This document shows, one piece after another, positions 25,996 through 35,447 of a DNA stretch of 64,000 nt. This DNA is from Marinifilum_A sediminis. Lineage in GTDB: Bacteria; Bacteroidota; Bacteroidia; Bacteroidales; Marinifilaceae. The stretch covers positions 434,001 to 498,000 of the forward strand of contig CANMCX010000001.1 in NCBI GenBank assembly GCA_947496465.1. Reading direction: 5' to 3'. Each line of letters starts with the position of its first letter. The first letter of the stretch is position 1. Both the position numbers and the translations under genes were made by a program. The notes under the pieces were generated by a model. That model did no database searches, had not been told where the DNA came from, and was given only the letters and a program-made list of their open reading frames with translations.

Positions 25996-27039
25996 TTATC
26001 TCAGTAACATTGCTTCAAACGTTTTTACAAGTTTATCAAAATCAGGATAAACCTTTTCTGCATTCTTAATCGTTTGTACTTTTAAAAACTCTTTTAACTT
26101 CGCTTTTCCACCTTTATTAATTAAAAACTCGACAAAAGCTGCACCAACAGGATAACTTAAATTTCGTTCATAAGCAGTTGGATCTTCCCAAAGTTCCAAC
26201 AGTGAAAAATCCTCATTTGGTATTCTTTTTCGAGCAATAGCAAACAGGTTTTTATCCATGGTATCAAAATACACAGCCAGACCTTTATCAATTAGCATGC
26301 TCTTAAACTTTGGACGTACCATCATATTGGCAAGCATGATGTTAAATTCATAATCATCTTTCTGATTATTATAAACATTCACTATACACAAATCAGAATT
26401 TGAAAAGCTAAGAGGTTTATCAAACTTTCTATATGCTTCGTGCTTATCGCTCCAAACAAACACATCTATTTTTTTCGTAGGAACTATAGTAAACAAATTC
26501 ACTATTCTTTGGTAGTTGGTCTCTAACCTACTCATGTATTGATCCACATTCTCAACTTTTTTCTTATCCTGAAAATGAAATCTAATATTTTTGGCTTCAA
26601 CAACTTCCCATGCCTTATAGTAAATGCTTGTTTGAAATAAGCTTAAATATTTTTGAGCGTATCTAACAGCCTCTTTCGATTCTCTGCCATTCTGGCACTC
26701 TTTTAAATAAGTTATCGCCTTTTTCTTTTCTCCATTAATAAAATAACACTTAGCTAAATAAGCTTTACTCAAAGCTTTTGTTTCTTCTGATACCGATTCT
26801 GAAAGAATGGATTTTTCAAGATACGGAACAGCCATTTTAAATTGCTTAGATGCTGTATAAGCTCTTCCTAAAATCGAATTTAAGTCAGGATCACTAGTAT
26901 TATCTGATAATAATGATTGTGCTTTATTAATTACCTGATCATATTTTCCTTTGGAATACAATTTTTTCAACTCCTTATTTTGACTCATAGAGCTAAAATG
27001 AAAAATGATCAGTAGTAGACTTATAAGAATTTTATTCAT
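25996..27039 (-). CDS. Secreted TPR protein with degenerate peptidase-MA-like domain
   Basis: The 347-residue protein has a signal peptide (about 1-19) and two to three TPR-like repeats (about 22-135). Its C-terminal domain resembles the peptidase MA (gluzincin) fold in order and spacing. The IDKGLAVYFDTMD segment (250-262) corresponds to the usual W(L/I)xEGLAxYF sequence of that group. The HExxH zinc motif expected before it is absent; the aligned stretch reads NIMLANMM (233-240). It is therefore probably not a metallopeptidase but a binding or scaffold protein. The fold assignment is by eye and moderate. It appears monocistronic. Confidence 0.55.
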   Translation of the reverse strand: MNKILISLLLIIFHFSSMSQNKELKKLYSKGKYDQVINKAQSLLSDNTSDPDLNSILGRAYTASKQFKMAVPYLEKSILSESVSEETKALSKAYLAKCYFINGEKKKAITYLKECQNGRESKEAVRYAQKYLSLFQTSIYYKAWEVVEAKNIRFHFQDKKKVENVDQYMSRLETNYQRIVNLFTIVPTKKIDVFVWSDKHEAYRKFDKPLSFSNSDLCIVNVYNNQKDDYEFNIMLANMMVRPKFKSMLIDKGLAVYFDTMDKNLFAIARKRIPNEDFSLLELWEDPTAYERNLSYPVGAAFVEFLINKGGKAKLKEFLKVQTIKNAEKVYPDFDKLVKTFEAMLLR

Positions 27040-27183
27040 GGGTTAGTTTTATTTTAGATTGAGCAATTTACTTGAATAAATCGATTAACAAAATAGTTAT
27101 CTACAATTTCCTCTTCTCCTGATCAATTATCATTCCAAACAGAGTATTCTGCCAAATTGCAATTAAGCATCTACATTTGCTAG

Positions 27184-27215
27184 GATAAAAAAAGGTGCTG
27201 ATAGACTCAGCACCT
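27184..27215 (-). terminator. Terminator of the lipoprotein/PepSY gene pair
   Basis: On the minus strand AAGGTGCTGA (27215-27206) and TCAGCACCTT (27200-27191) pair with a 5-base loop, followed by a run of T. It lies just after the stop codon at 27222. Confidence 0.88.
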
Positions 27216-27221
27216 TATATT

Positions 27222-27767
27222 TTAAAGGAAAAATAAAAATGGAATTATAATTCCAATGGCAATCAACCATTTTCCTCTTCCTGTTACTCCTTTCTTGCCA
27301 GGCACCATAAATATGCCCGATAATGCAAATACTAACATTGCAATTGCAAAAATATCCGCCATAACTGTCCAGCCTTTTTTACTATTGTAATGCAACTTAT
27401 TTACAAAATATGCCCAAGCCTTTTTCTCATACACTTCAAAAGTAAGCTTTCCATTTACAGGATTATACTTTCCCAAACCTCCCTTAAGGTAAATATCGTA
27501 TGTATCTCCATTGGGAAGGATTCTATTTAAAGGATAAGCATCCAATTCCTCACTCCAATATGAAGTTAATTGATCAGGACTAAGACTTGCTTCTAAATTA
27601 TAAGATTTGTATTCTGTTTTGTATGCAGGATCTTCACCATTTTTTTTATGATTTAAAAGAATACCCGAAACAGAATAAATAATTGTAATTCCTACAAAGA
27701 AATAGCCTAAATCACGATGTATTAATCTAAGCCATTTTCTTGCTCCCTTCTTACTCCACAACTTCAT
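27222..27767 (-). CDS. PepSY-associated transmembrane protein
   Basis: The 181-residue membrane protein has the WLRLIHRDLGYF motif and helix typical of PepSY-associated membrane proteins (about 17-38), a periplasmic domain of about 80 residues, and two more helices (about 131-152 and 165-180). Relatives are often linked to iron or other metal uptake and to reductases. This short form lacks the extra domains of the siderophore-reductase type. It overlaps the preceding lipoprotein gene by 17 bases, so the two are cotranscribed and probably function together in the envelope. Family assignment is good, precise function unknown. Confidence 0.72.
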   Translation of the reverse strand: MKLWSKKGARKWLRLIHRDLGYFFVGITIIYSVSGILLNHKKNGEDPAYKTEYKSYNLEASLSPDQLTSYWSEELDAYPLNRILPNGDTYDIYLKGGLGKYNPVNGKLTFEVYEKKAWAYFVNKLHYNSKKGWTVMADIFAIAMLVFALSGIFMVPGKKGVTGRGKWLIAIGIIIPFLFFL

Positions 27768-28275
27768 AACTGGTTCCGTCTACAAAATAAATAGCATAAT
27801 AATCTTTGTTGTTTTCTTTCATCCAATCGCGCATTTCCTTAATGTTAGCCATTTCAGAACTACAGTGTTCTCCACCTTCCTTGGCATCATGTTTAGATTT
27901 GATATCTTTTTCCCATTCATTAATGTAAGCCGTATCCAACCTTTTTTCTCTTAAAGTTCCCGTTACAATTAAATCATTACCTGCAATTTCTTTATTGAAA
28001 CCTTCCAAATTCCCTGTAGCTTCAACACGAATAGATAAATCACCAGTTGTATTTTTTAATATGCATCGTTTACCAGAGTGTGCACAAACATGATTAACAA
28101 GACCTTTAAAATGAACCTGTTTACCAACATTCTGTTCTGCAGCTTGCATAACCTGATCGATAGTTTGAACAATTTGCTTTATTTCTGCTTGCTTAGGAGC
28201 TGAATCTTTTTGCTTGGATTTTTGATTACATGAAAGCAACATCAGGCACATAGTCAATAAGCTTAAATATTTCAT
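27751..28275 (-). CDS. Lipoprotein with OB-fold-like domain and Cys/His motif
   Basis: The 174-residue protein has a lipoprotein signal peptide with lipidation cysteine C16 (MLLSC). Residues about 48-115 have the strand pattern of a small OB-fold (VGKQVHFKGLVNHVC, then alternating strands to VTGTLREKRL). The motif H62-x-C64-x-H66-x4-C71 looks like a metal or redox site. The C-terminal part has another HC pair (GGEHCSSEM). I cannot name a family. It is followed, with a 17-base overlap, by a PepSY-type membrane protein, and preceded by one of the best promoter matches in the window. A role in metal handling is inference. Confidence 0.6.
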   Translation of the reverse strand: MKYLSLLTMCLMLLSCNQKSKQKDSAPKQAEIKQIVQTIDQVMQAAEQNVGKQVHFKGLVNHVCAHSGKRCILKNTTGDLSIRVEATGNLEGFNKEIAGNDLIVTGTLREKRLDTAYINEWEKDIKSKHDAKEGGEHCSSEMANIKEMRDWMKENNKDYYAIYFVDGTSYEVVE

Positions 28276-28592
28276 AGTTTTTTTGATTATGGGTTAATTA
28301 TAAGTTTTGTTTATTACTAACAAACCTATGGCTATGCTTTCTCTTTTCCAAACACAATAACAATTCATTAACATTTTTTTATTAACAATAGAAACAACAA
28401 CAAAGTCCATATTTAAAAGAGATAGAACCACTTAAATAATCTTATTTTCATGATACTTCATTTTTTTATGGAAAAAAAACAGATATTAACACTTAAAAAG
28501 TAACCATTCACTAGGAAAACCGTAATATCTGCGTGATTCAAAAAAACAAATCACTATAATAAGAAACAACTACTTAATCGCACATTATAAAT
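28276..28592. other. Divergent intergenic region between lipoprotein and hybrid kinase
   Basis: No gene is seen in these 317 bases. They hold the minus-strand promoter at 28321-28352 and presumably an undetermined plus-strand promoter for the kinase operon. Confidence 0.6.
28321..28352 (-). promoter_or_regulatory. Consensus Bacteroidota promoter of the lipoprotein gene
   Basis: On the minus strand TTTG (28352-28349), a 20-base spacer and TAGGTTTG (28328-28321) match the TTTG-N19-21-TAnnTTTG consensus exactly. The start codon at 28275 follows about 40 bases after the predicted transcription start. Confidence 0.8.
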
Positions 28593-31500
28593 ATGCATTT
28601 TACAATGAAAATGTTCAAAGATTGGAAGTTAAAATCTAAATTACTGTTATTAACAGTATTAACTCTTATCAGTATTTTAATTTTGAGTCTGACCTCCAGC
28701 TTCTTTTTCAAAACCAGCCGAACTGTTAGCATCATGATTAACGGACTGCGTGTTCATGAAAGTTTGTTACAGCAAGGGGTCGACAATTTCTACTCATTTC
28801 AAATCACTAAGGAAGACAAATACAGAGAGGCTTCTGCTTTTTATATCAATCGTTCTAACCAACTGGTAAAAGATCTTCTCAAGATACAAGGATTTTATCC
28901 TATCAAAACAAATAAAGAAATAGCTAAATATCTTTTTAATGGCTTTCCTGAAATTTACAATCATGAATTAAAGAATGCAGAATTAATGGTTTCCCGTTTA
29001 AGAATATTAAATAGTCTTAAAAGTGGCGAAATTGAAAGTACGAGAGGATATTCGCAAAAAGCTTTAGATGCAGCAGAGCTTATCAAAAATGAATTACAAA
29101 GTGGAAAATCGACTATTGATATTGAAAAAATTCAATTCGAATTGCACGAAATACAAAAGCATTATTCCGGAATTAGTGATGAAGTGAATAGCTTATCGCA
29201 TAAATTTAATAGTGCATTAGTCTGGGCTATGGCAATTATAGCAATAATACTTTGTGTTGTAATATTATTACTTGCCAAATATATCTCAAAATCAATTACA
29301 GTTCCTGTAAAAGAAATGGTTGGTAATTTTAAACTAATGGCTAAAGGAAATTATCACACTCCTTTAAGTATTCATACCAAAGATGAAATTGGCTCATTGG
29401 CTCAATCTTTCCAAATTATTCAAAACGATTTTCAAAGTGTTGTTGATTATACAAGAATGGTTGCCAACGGTGATTTAAGTATTAATCTTACACCTAAATC
29501 GAAAGAAGATGAATTGTCTATTTCTTTGAATCAGATGGTAAAAACATTAAAAGATTCAAAAGCTACAAATGATGAAACACATTGGTTCAGATCTGGTGTA
29601 AATCAATTAAATGAAGAACTTCAGGGCGATCATGAATTAGAAGAAGTAGCATCAAGAACTTTAGGCTTTATGTCTGAATTCTTATCTGCAGAATTAGGTA
29701 CTTTATATGTCTATCACGAAGAACAAGAAACCTTATCCTTAGCTGCATCATTTGGTATTCCTGATAAGAATCAATATAAAAATATTCGTGTAGGTCATGG
29801 CTTAATAGGACTAGTTGCACAAACTAAAAAACTAAAACACCTGAAAGATCTGCCTAAAGATTATTTTAATGTATTTTCTGGCACTGGTGATGTAATGCCA
29901 AATAATATTCTTTTGGTTCCTTTAGTATACAACGATGCATTGTGGGGAGTTTTGGAAATTGCTTCCATAAAAATATTCTCAGAATCAGTTATTGATTTTG
30001 TAAGAGCAGTACGCGAAAGTATAACCGTGAAAATTGCCTCAACTCTAGCTCGTGTTCGTTTAGAAAACCTTTTAAAAACAACCCAAGAACAAGCAAGTGA
30101 ATTACAAGTTCAACAAGAAGAACTTAGAGTTGCCAATGAGGAACTTGCAGAACAAACAAGCATTTTAACTGAAAATGAGAAAAAACTTCAAGTTCAGCAA
30201 GAGGAATTAAGAGTGGCGAATGAAGAACTTGAAGAAAGAACAAATCAACTTGAAATTCAGAAAGAAGAAATAGAACAAAAAAATAAAGGATTATCTGTTG
30301 CTCATGACAAGATTGAGATTAAAGCCAGAGAATTGGAACAAGCAAGTCAATACAAATCCGACTTTTTGGCAAACATGTCTCATGAGTTAAGAACACCGTT
30401 AAATAGTTTACTTATTCTATCGGGAATTTTGGTAAAAAATAAAAATGGAAATCTTACTGATGAAGATATTGAATCAGCTCAAATCATAAATAAGAGTGGT
30501 AAAGATCTACTCCAACTGATTAATGAAATTTTAGACCTGTCGAAAATTGAAGCAGGTAAAATGAATATTGAATTCGAATCGATTCAACCTGATGATATCA
30601 AAAATGAAATTTTAATGGATTTCAAACATCAGGCAGATAAGAAAAACTTAGATTTCCATATAGATATCTCAGATGATTTCGCAAAAAACCTTGAGACAGA
30701 TCCATTAAGATTAAATCAAATCATTAAAAATCTGCTGTCAAATGCTTTAAAATTCACCTCAAAAGGAGCAATAACGGTTTCAATGAAGAAAGCCGTTGAT
30801 AATTCAGAATTATGGAGAAGTGATCTAAAAACCTCAGATACCTATTCAATTACAGTAACAGATACCGGAGTTGGTATTCCTGATGAGAAAAAGGAAGCCA
30901 TTTTCGAAGCTTTTCAACAAGCTGATGGAAGTACTTCAAGACAGTATGGTGGAACCGGTTTAGGACTTTCAATCTCGAAAGAATTGGCTAGAATGTTAGG
31001 TGGTGAAATTCACCTGGAAAGCGAAGTAGGTAAAGGATCTAGTTTTACCTTATTTATTCCTGAGAAGCAGAATAAAACAACAATTCAAAATCTTAAACCT
31101 GTTACGCTTAAGAATGAAAACGAAATTATAGAAACCGAAAACAAACCGGTTGTATTGCCAATTTTTATTGATGATGATAGAGATATACCTCACAATGGTT
31201 CAACGGTTGTTTTAATTCACCCTAAACGTGATGAAGCAACTTCTCTGTACTATCAAATACATGAGAGTAGTTTCCATGCTTTGGTTGCTTCGAATGTTGC
31301 CGATGCTATCTTATTAATTGAAGCGCATCAGCCTTCGGCAATAATTATTGGAATGGAACTTATCCTTGAAAAAGGAGAAGACGTTTTAAACCCATTACGT
31401 TTAAATTCTTATGCCTCTAAATTACCAATGCATATTGTAAATCCTGTTGAAGGATTTATTGAAAGAGACCTGAAAGATTTGCCAACCGTTAATGCTACAA

Positions 31501-32345
31501 ATGTTTCTCAGGCAATTAATAAAATGAAAACTCAACTGTTCACCGAATCGAAAAAGATTTTGGTAATTGAAGACAATGATACTACTAGGCAATTGATAAA
31601 AAGTATTTTGACTCCAACCAATGTTCAGATTGATGAATCTGCAACTGGTGAAGAAGCTTTTGACCTGATTTCAAAGAAAAATTACGACTGTATAATTCTT
31701 GATCTCGGTCTGCCTGATATCTCAGGAAATGAATTGCTAAAAAAATTATCCAAAGCAAATATTAAAGTCCCTAATACTATTATTTATACGGGGAAAGACT
31801 TATCTCGTGAAGAACACAGAGAGCTGAGTAAATATACAAATTCAATTATTCTAAAAGGATTAAAATCGGACGAACGCCTAATGGACGAAGTAAGTTTATT
31901 CTTACATCAGGTGGCAACAAAAACACCAGAAAATCCCAAGGTAAAGGTTACTGAAATTGACGACTCTATTTTTAAAGGCAAAAAAGTATTGGTTGTTGAT
32001 GATGAAATCAGAAATATATTTGCTTTAGGCAAGATTCTTGAAGAAAAGGATATGGAAGTTCTTGAAGCTGAAAATGGCAAAATAGCCATTGACGTATTAA
32101 AAAACAATGCGAATGTAGATTTAGTTTTAATGGATATAATGATGCCGGAAATGGATGGATATGAAGCCATGACCGTTATTCGACAAACTCCGGAAATACA
32201 AGATGTTCCAATAATCTGTCTTACAGCAAAAGCTATGAAAGATGATTACCAGAAAGCAATTTCTTCAGGAGCGAACGATTATTTGTCCAAACCTATTGAT
32301 GAGAATAAACTGTTCTCAATGTTGAAAATTTGGCTTTACAACTAG
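28593..32345 (+). CDS. Large hybrid histidine kinase (HAMP-GAF-HK-three receivers)
   Basis: The 1250-residue protein has membrane helices at about 16-38 and 205-228 around a helical sensor, then HAMP segments (about 228-330) and a GAF domain (about 340-490). A coiled coil follows with two copies of the VQQEELRVANEEL sequence, then HisKA with H597 (NMSHELRTP) and HATPase. Three receiver-like domains end the protein. The first (about 865-960) has lost the phospho-acceptor (GME in place of the aspartate). The second and third keep D1037 and D1181. It begins an operon with a second hybrid kinase, CheR and CheB. No chemoreceptor is encoded nearby, so control of something other than classical chemotaxis is likely. 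Confidence 0.88.
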   Translation: MHFTMKMFKDWKLKSKLLLLTVLTLISILILSLTSSFFFKTSRTVSIMINGLRVHESLLQQGVDNFYSFQITKEDKYREASAFYINRSNQLVKDLLKIQGFYPIKTNKEIAKYLFNGFPEIYNHELKNAELMVSRLRILNSLKSGEIESTRGYSQKALDAAELIKNELQSGKSTIDIEKIQFELHEIQKHYSGISDEVNSLSHKFNSALVWAMAIIAIILCVVILLLAKYISKSITVPVKEMVGNFKLMAKGNYHTPLSIHTKDEIGSLAQSFQIIQNDFQSVVDYTRMVANGDLSINLTPKSKEDELSISLNQMVKTLKDSKATNDETHWFRSGVNQLNEELQGDHELEEVASRTLGFMSEFLSAELGTLYVYHEEQETLSLAASFGIPDKNQYKNIRVGHGLIGLVAQTKKLKHLKDLPKDYFNVFSGTGDVMPNNILLVPLVYNDALWGVLEIASIKIFSESVIDFVRAVRESITVKIASTLARVRLENLLKTTQEQASELQVQQEELRVANEELAEQTSILTENEKKLQVQQEELRVANEELEERTNQLEIQKEEIEQKNKGLSVAHDKIEIKARELEQASQYKSDFLANMSHELRTPLNSLLILSGILVKNKNGNLTDEDIESAQIINKSGKDLLQLINEILDLSKIEAGKMNIEFESIQPDDIKNEILMDFKHQADKKNLDFHIDISDDFAKNLETDPLRLNQIIKNLLSNALKFTSKGAITVSMKKAVDNSELWRSDLKTSDTYSITVTDTGVGIPDEKKEAIFEAFQQADGSTSRQYGGTGLGLSISKELARMLGGEIHLESEVGKGSSFTLFIPEKQNKTTIQNLKPVTLKNENEIIETENKPVVLPIFIDDDRDIPHNGSTVVLIHPKRDEATSLYYQIHESSFHALVASNVADAILLIEAHQPSAIIIGMELILEKGEDVLNPLRLNSYASKLPMHIVNPVEGFIERDLKDLPTVNATNVSQAINKMKTQLFTESKKILVIEDNDTTRQLIKSILTPTNVQIDESATGEEAFDLISKKNYDCIILDLGLPDISGNELLKKLSKANIKVPNTIIYTGKDLSREEHRELSKYTNSIILKGLKSDERLMDEVSLFLHQVATKTPENPKVKVTEIDDSIFKGKKVLVVDDEIRNIFALGKILEEKDMEVLEAENGKIAIDVLKNNANVDLVLMDIMMPEMDGYEAMTVIRQTPEIQDVPIICLTAKAMKDDYQKAISSGANDYLSKPIDENKLFSMLKIWLYN

Positions 32346-32365
32346 CTCAAAAGATATTATAACAA

Positions 32366-33958
32366 ATGAAAAAGGAAAAAATACTAATAGTTGATGATAA
32401 GTTAGAGAACCTAGTTAGTCTAGAGCGAATTCTGAGTGATTTTGACGTTGATTTTGTCAGAGCATCATCTGGAGAGGAGGCTCTAAAGCATACTCTTAAA
32501 GAGGAATTTGCGATGGCAATCTTAGATGTTCAAATGCCAGGAATGGATGGCTATGAAACGCTTGAATTTATGCGTCAAAGGAAAAAAACTAAGCTTCTTC
32601 CTGTAATTTTTGTATCTGCTATTCATCAAAGCGATTTACATATCATTAAAGGAATCGAAACTGGAGCAGTTGATTTTATTCCAAAACCTATTATTCCTGA
32701 AATTCTTAAAGGAAAAGTGAAGGTATTTCTCGATTTGTATCAGCAACGAAAAGAGCTTGATTCTTTGTTAAAATATCTTGAATCGAAAAATGAAGAGTTA
32801 ATAATTGAAAAAGCCAGAGCTGAAGATGCAAACAGAGCTAAATCGATGTTTTTGGCTAACATGTCTCACGAAATCCGTTCTCCGATGAATGGAATTTTAG
32901 GCTTATCGAGAATACTTATAGAATCGGAACTGAACGATGAGCAAAAGGATATGCTGAAGGTAATGACCACTTCAGGGGAAAACCTTCTGCAAATAATTAA
33001 TGATATTTTAGATTATTCAAAGATTGAGGCTGGTCAAATTGAAATTGAAAGCATCGATTTTAAACTCAAGAAACTTTTAGATACAATCTATTATTTATTA
33101 AATTTTAAAGCGAAAGAAAAAGGAATAGATTTTATTATAGATATTGATGAAGACATTCCGAAAAACCTAGTTGGTGACTCTTTTAGGTTGAATCAGATAC
33201 TTATGAACCTTGCCAATAATGCAATAAAATTTACACACAAAGGCTCAGTTCAATTATCAGTAAAATGTCTCGAGAAAACAAAGCAATACGTATCTTTGTT
33301 CTTTTCAGTAAAGGATACGGGAATTGGAATATCTCGGGAAGCACAAAAAAAACTATTTAAAGAATTTACACAATCCGATAGTTCAACAACTCGACAGTAT
33401 GGAGGAACAGGTTTAGGATTGGCGATTTCAAAAAACTTAACCAACCTAATGGGCGGTAGAATAAGTTTGGAAAGTGAGCCAGAAGTAGGATCAGAATTTA
33501 TGTTTGAACTAAAATTTGGATACAAAGATCAGGAGGTAGATATGTTTAACAATGAAAAAGTGGAAATTCCCAAACAATTATCAATACTAGTTGCAGAAGA
33601 CAACCCAATTAACCAAAAAGTTGCAATGCTAACCTTGAGACATATGGGTTTACAATGCGATGTTGCCAAAAATGGATTGGAGGCTTTTGAAATGCATAAA
33701 GAAAATAACTATCAGGTAATTCTTATGGATATGCAAATGCCAGTATTGGATGGAATTAGTGCAACTGAAAAAATAAGAAGTTTTGAAAATGAAAATCCGG
33801 AAATAGATAAAACTTTTATTATTGCACTAACGGCAAATGCTTTTGTAGAAGATAAGCAAAACTGTATTAATGCAGGTATGAATGATTTTATTAGCAAACC
33901 GTTTAAAGAAGAAGCTTTAAGAAAAATATTTAGCCAGATTTCAAAAAGTATCGCGTAA
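32366..33958 (+). CDS. Hybrid kinase: receiver-HK-receiver, cytoplasmic
   Basis: The 530-residue soluble protein has an N-terminal receiver (D54 in AILDVQMPGMDG), a helical linker, HisKA with H168 (NMSHEIRSP), HATPase (KDTGIGI, GGTGLGLAIS) and a C-terminal receiver (D455 in ILMDMQMP). With a receiver at its input end it is likely to be driven by another kinase, presumably the one encoded 20 bases upstream, forming an in-series phosphorelay. It precedes cheR by five bases. No DNA-binding output is present in either kinase, so the end effect may be through protein contacts or methylation by the CheR/CheB pair. Confidence 0.9.
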   Translation: MKKEKILIVDDKLENLVSLERILSDFDVDFVRASSGEEALKHTLKEEFAMAILDVQMPGMDGYETLEFMRQRKKTKLLPVIFVSAIHQSDLHIIKGIETGAVDFIPKPIIPEILKGKVKVFLDLYQQRKELDSLLKYLESKNEELIIEKARAEDANRAKSMFLANMSHEIRSPMNGILGLSRILIESELNDEQKDMLKVMTTSGENLLQIINDILDYSKIEAGQIEIESIDFKLKKLLDTIYYLLNFKAKEKGIDFIIDIDEDIPKNLVGDSFRLNQILMNLANNAIKFTHKGSVQLSVKCLEKTKQYVSLFFSVKDTGIGISREAQKKLFKEFTQSDSSTTRQYGGTGLGLAISKNLTNLMGGRISLESEPEVGSEFMFELKFGYKDQEVDMFNNEKVEIPKQLSILVAEDNPINQKVAMLTLRHMGLQCDVAKNGLEAFEMHKENNYQVILMDMQMPVLDGISATEKIRSFENENPEIDKTFIIALTANAFVEDKQNCINAGMNDFISKPFKEEALRKIFSQISKSIA

Positions 33959-33963
33959 GCATT

Positions 33964-34809
33964 ATGACTCAAAGCAATTCTGTTGGTATTGAAAATATAG
34001 ATATTGAAATTCCCTTATTTTTGGAAGCTATTTTCCAAAAATACAGTTATGATTTTAGGGATTATTCAAAGGCTCATGTTAAAAGAAGATTGATGCACCG
34101 AATGTCGATTGGTAACTTTACATCTGTATCTCAAATGCAGGAAAAAGTACTTCGAGACAAGGAGTTTTTCATCGACTTACTTGAGGATTTATCTATAAAC
34201 GTAACAGAAATGTTTCGCGATCCTGATTTTTACAAGTCGTTTCGCGAAAATGTTGTTCCAAGCTTAAAAACCTATCCGTTTATTAAAATTTGGCATGCCG
34301 GATGTTCTACTGGTGAGGAAGTTTACTCATTAGCCATTTTATTACATGAGGAAGGAATTTTAGACAGATGTCAGATTTATGCTACCGATTTTAATCGAAA
34401 AGTATTAGAAATTGCAAAATTGGGTATTTATCACACTCAAGATTTAGATAAATTTCAGCGAAACTATTCTAATTCCAGTGGCAAAGCTCAATTGTCTGAC
34501 TACTACACTCTCAAATATGGTTCAATCAAATTCGATCAGGCACTTTCTAAAAAAGTTGTGTTTGCCGATCACAATTTGGTTACAGATCATGTTTTTGCTG
34601 AAGTAAATCTTATTCTCTGCCGGAATGTTCTCATTTATTTTAACCGAGAATTGCAAAACAAAGTCATCGGTCTTTTTCACGAAAGCCTTACTCACAGCGG
34701 TCATTTATGTTTGGGTTCAAAAGAATCTCTTAAGTTTACCCAATTCGAAAACAACTTTGTAGATATTGATTCCAAACAAAAAATATTTAAAAAAAAAATT
34801 AGTCGATGA
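33964..34809 (+). CDS. cheR: CheR-type protein glutamate methyltransferase
   Basis: CheR transfers methyl groups from S-adenosylmethionine to glutamates of signalling proteins. The 281-residue protein has the CheR N-terminal helical domain (HVKRRLMHRM), the INVTEMFRDPDF motif, and the SAM-binding motif GCSTGEE (113-119). The C-terminal part carries the conserved LCRNVLIYF. The catalytic features are intact. In classical systems the target is a chemoreceptor, but none is visible here; it lies between two hybrid kinases and cheB. The cheB start codon overlaps its stop (ATGA), indicating coupled expression. The substrate is open. Confidence 0.92.
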   Translation: MTQSNSVGIENIDIEIPLFLEAIFQKYSYDFRDYSKAHVKRRLMHRMSIGNFTSVSQMQEKVLRDKEFFIDLLEDLSINVTEMFRDPDFYKSFRENVVPSLKTYPFIKIWHAGCSTGEEVYSLAILLHEEGILDRCQIYATDFNRKVLEIAKLGIYHTQDLDKFQRNYSNSSGKAQLSDYYTLKYGSIKFDQALSKKVVFADHNLVTDHVFAEVNLILCRNVLIYFNRELQNKVIGLFHESLTHSGHLCLGSKESLKFTQFENNFVDIDSKQKIFKKKISR

Positions 34810-35372
34810 CAAAAGCTTTGGTAATAGGAACTTCATATGGAGGATTAGAGGCTTTAAAATCAATAATACCAGCCTTACCCAAAGATTTTTGTTTGCCTGT
34901 ACTTGTTGTTTTGCATATCGGCGATAACAATAACGATTCCTTTATCTCCTATCTAAATAACATTAGTGAGCTATGTATTAAAGAAGCAGAAGAAAAGGAA
35001 TTCATCGAAAACGGAACAGTTTACTTTGCCCCGCCCAACTATCACATGTTAATTGAAAGCGACAATAGCATTTCTTTCACTACCGATCCCAAAGTACATC
35101 ACTCCCGCCCTTCAATCGATGTTTTATTCGAATCGGCAGCCTGGGCATGTAAAACTAAAGCAATTGGTGTTATTCTTACCGGACTAAATCAAGATGGTGC
35201 TGTAGGATTAAAAACCATTAACAATTATGGTGGAATTTCGATTGTAGAAAACCCAAAAAATGCTCTTGCCTCCATTATGCCACAAGCAGCTATTGATGCT
35301 TCGAAACCAAATTTTATTTTGGAGATTAAAGAGATTGGAGTGAAGGTAACTGAACTAGCCAAGCAGATTTAA
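34806..35372 (+). CDS. cheB: CheB-type methylesterase without receiver domain
   Basis: CheB removes the methyl esters added by CheR. This 188-residue protein is only the catalytic domain. The serine-histidine-aspartate triad is visible as S10 (IGTSYGG), H37 (VVLHIG) and D130 (TGLNQDGAVG). The phospho-receiver and linker that normally gate CheB are missing, so activity would be constitutive or controlled in trans, for example by the receiver-rich kinases of the operon. Its start overlaps the cheR stop by four bases. It probably ends the operon, as a 75-base gap follows. Confidence 0.91.
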   Translation: MTKALVIGTSYGGLEALKSIIPALPKDFCLPVLVVLHIGDNNNDSFISYLNNISELCIKEAEEKEFIENGTVYFAPPNYHMLIESDNSISFTTDPKVHHSRPSIDVLFESAAWACKTKAIGVILTGLNQDGAVGLKTINNYGGISIVENPKNALASIMPQAAIDASKPNFILEIKEIGVKVTELAKQI

Positions 35373-35447
35373 TTCCTTTTTAATTCAATTACAATTCGAC
35401 TTTTTTTCCCGATCTTGCTCACAAATTTTTGATAAAATTAATAGAGC

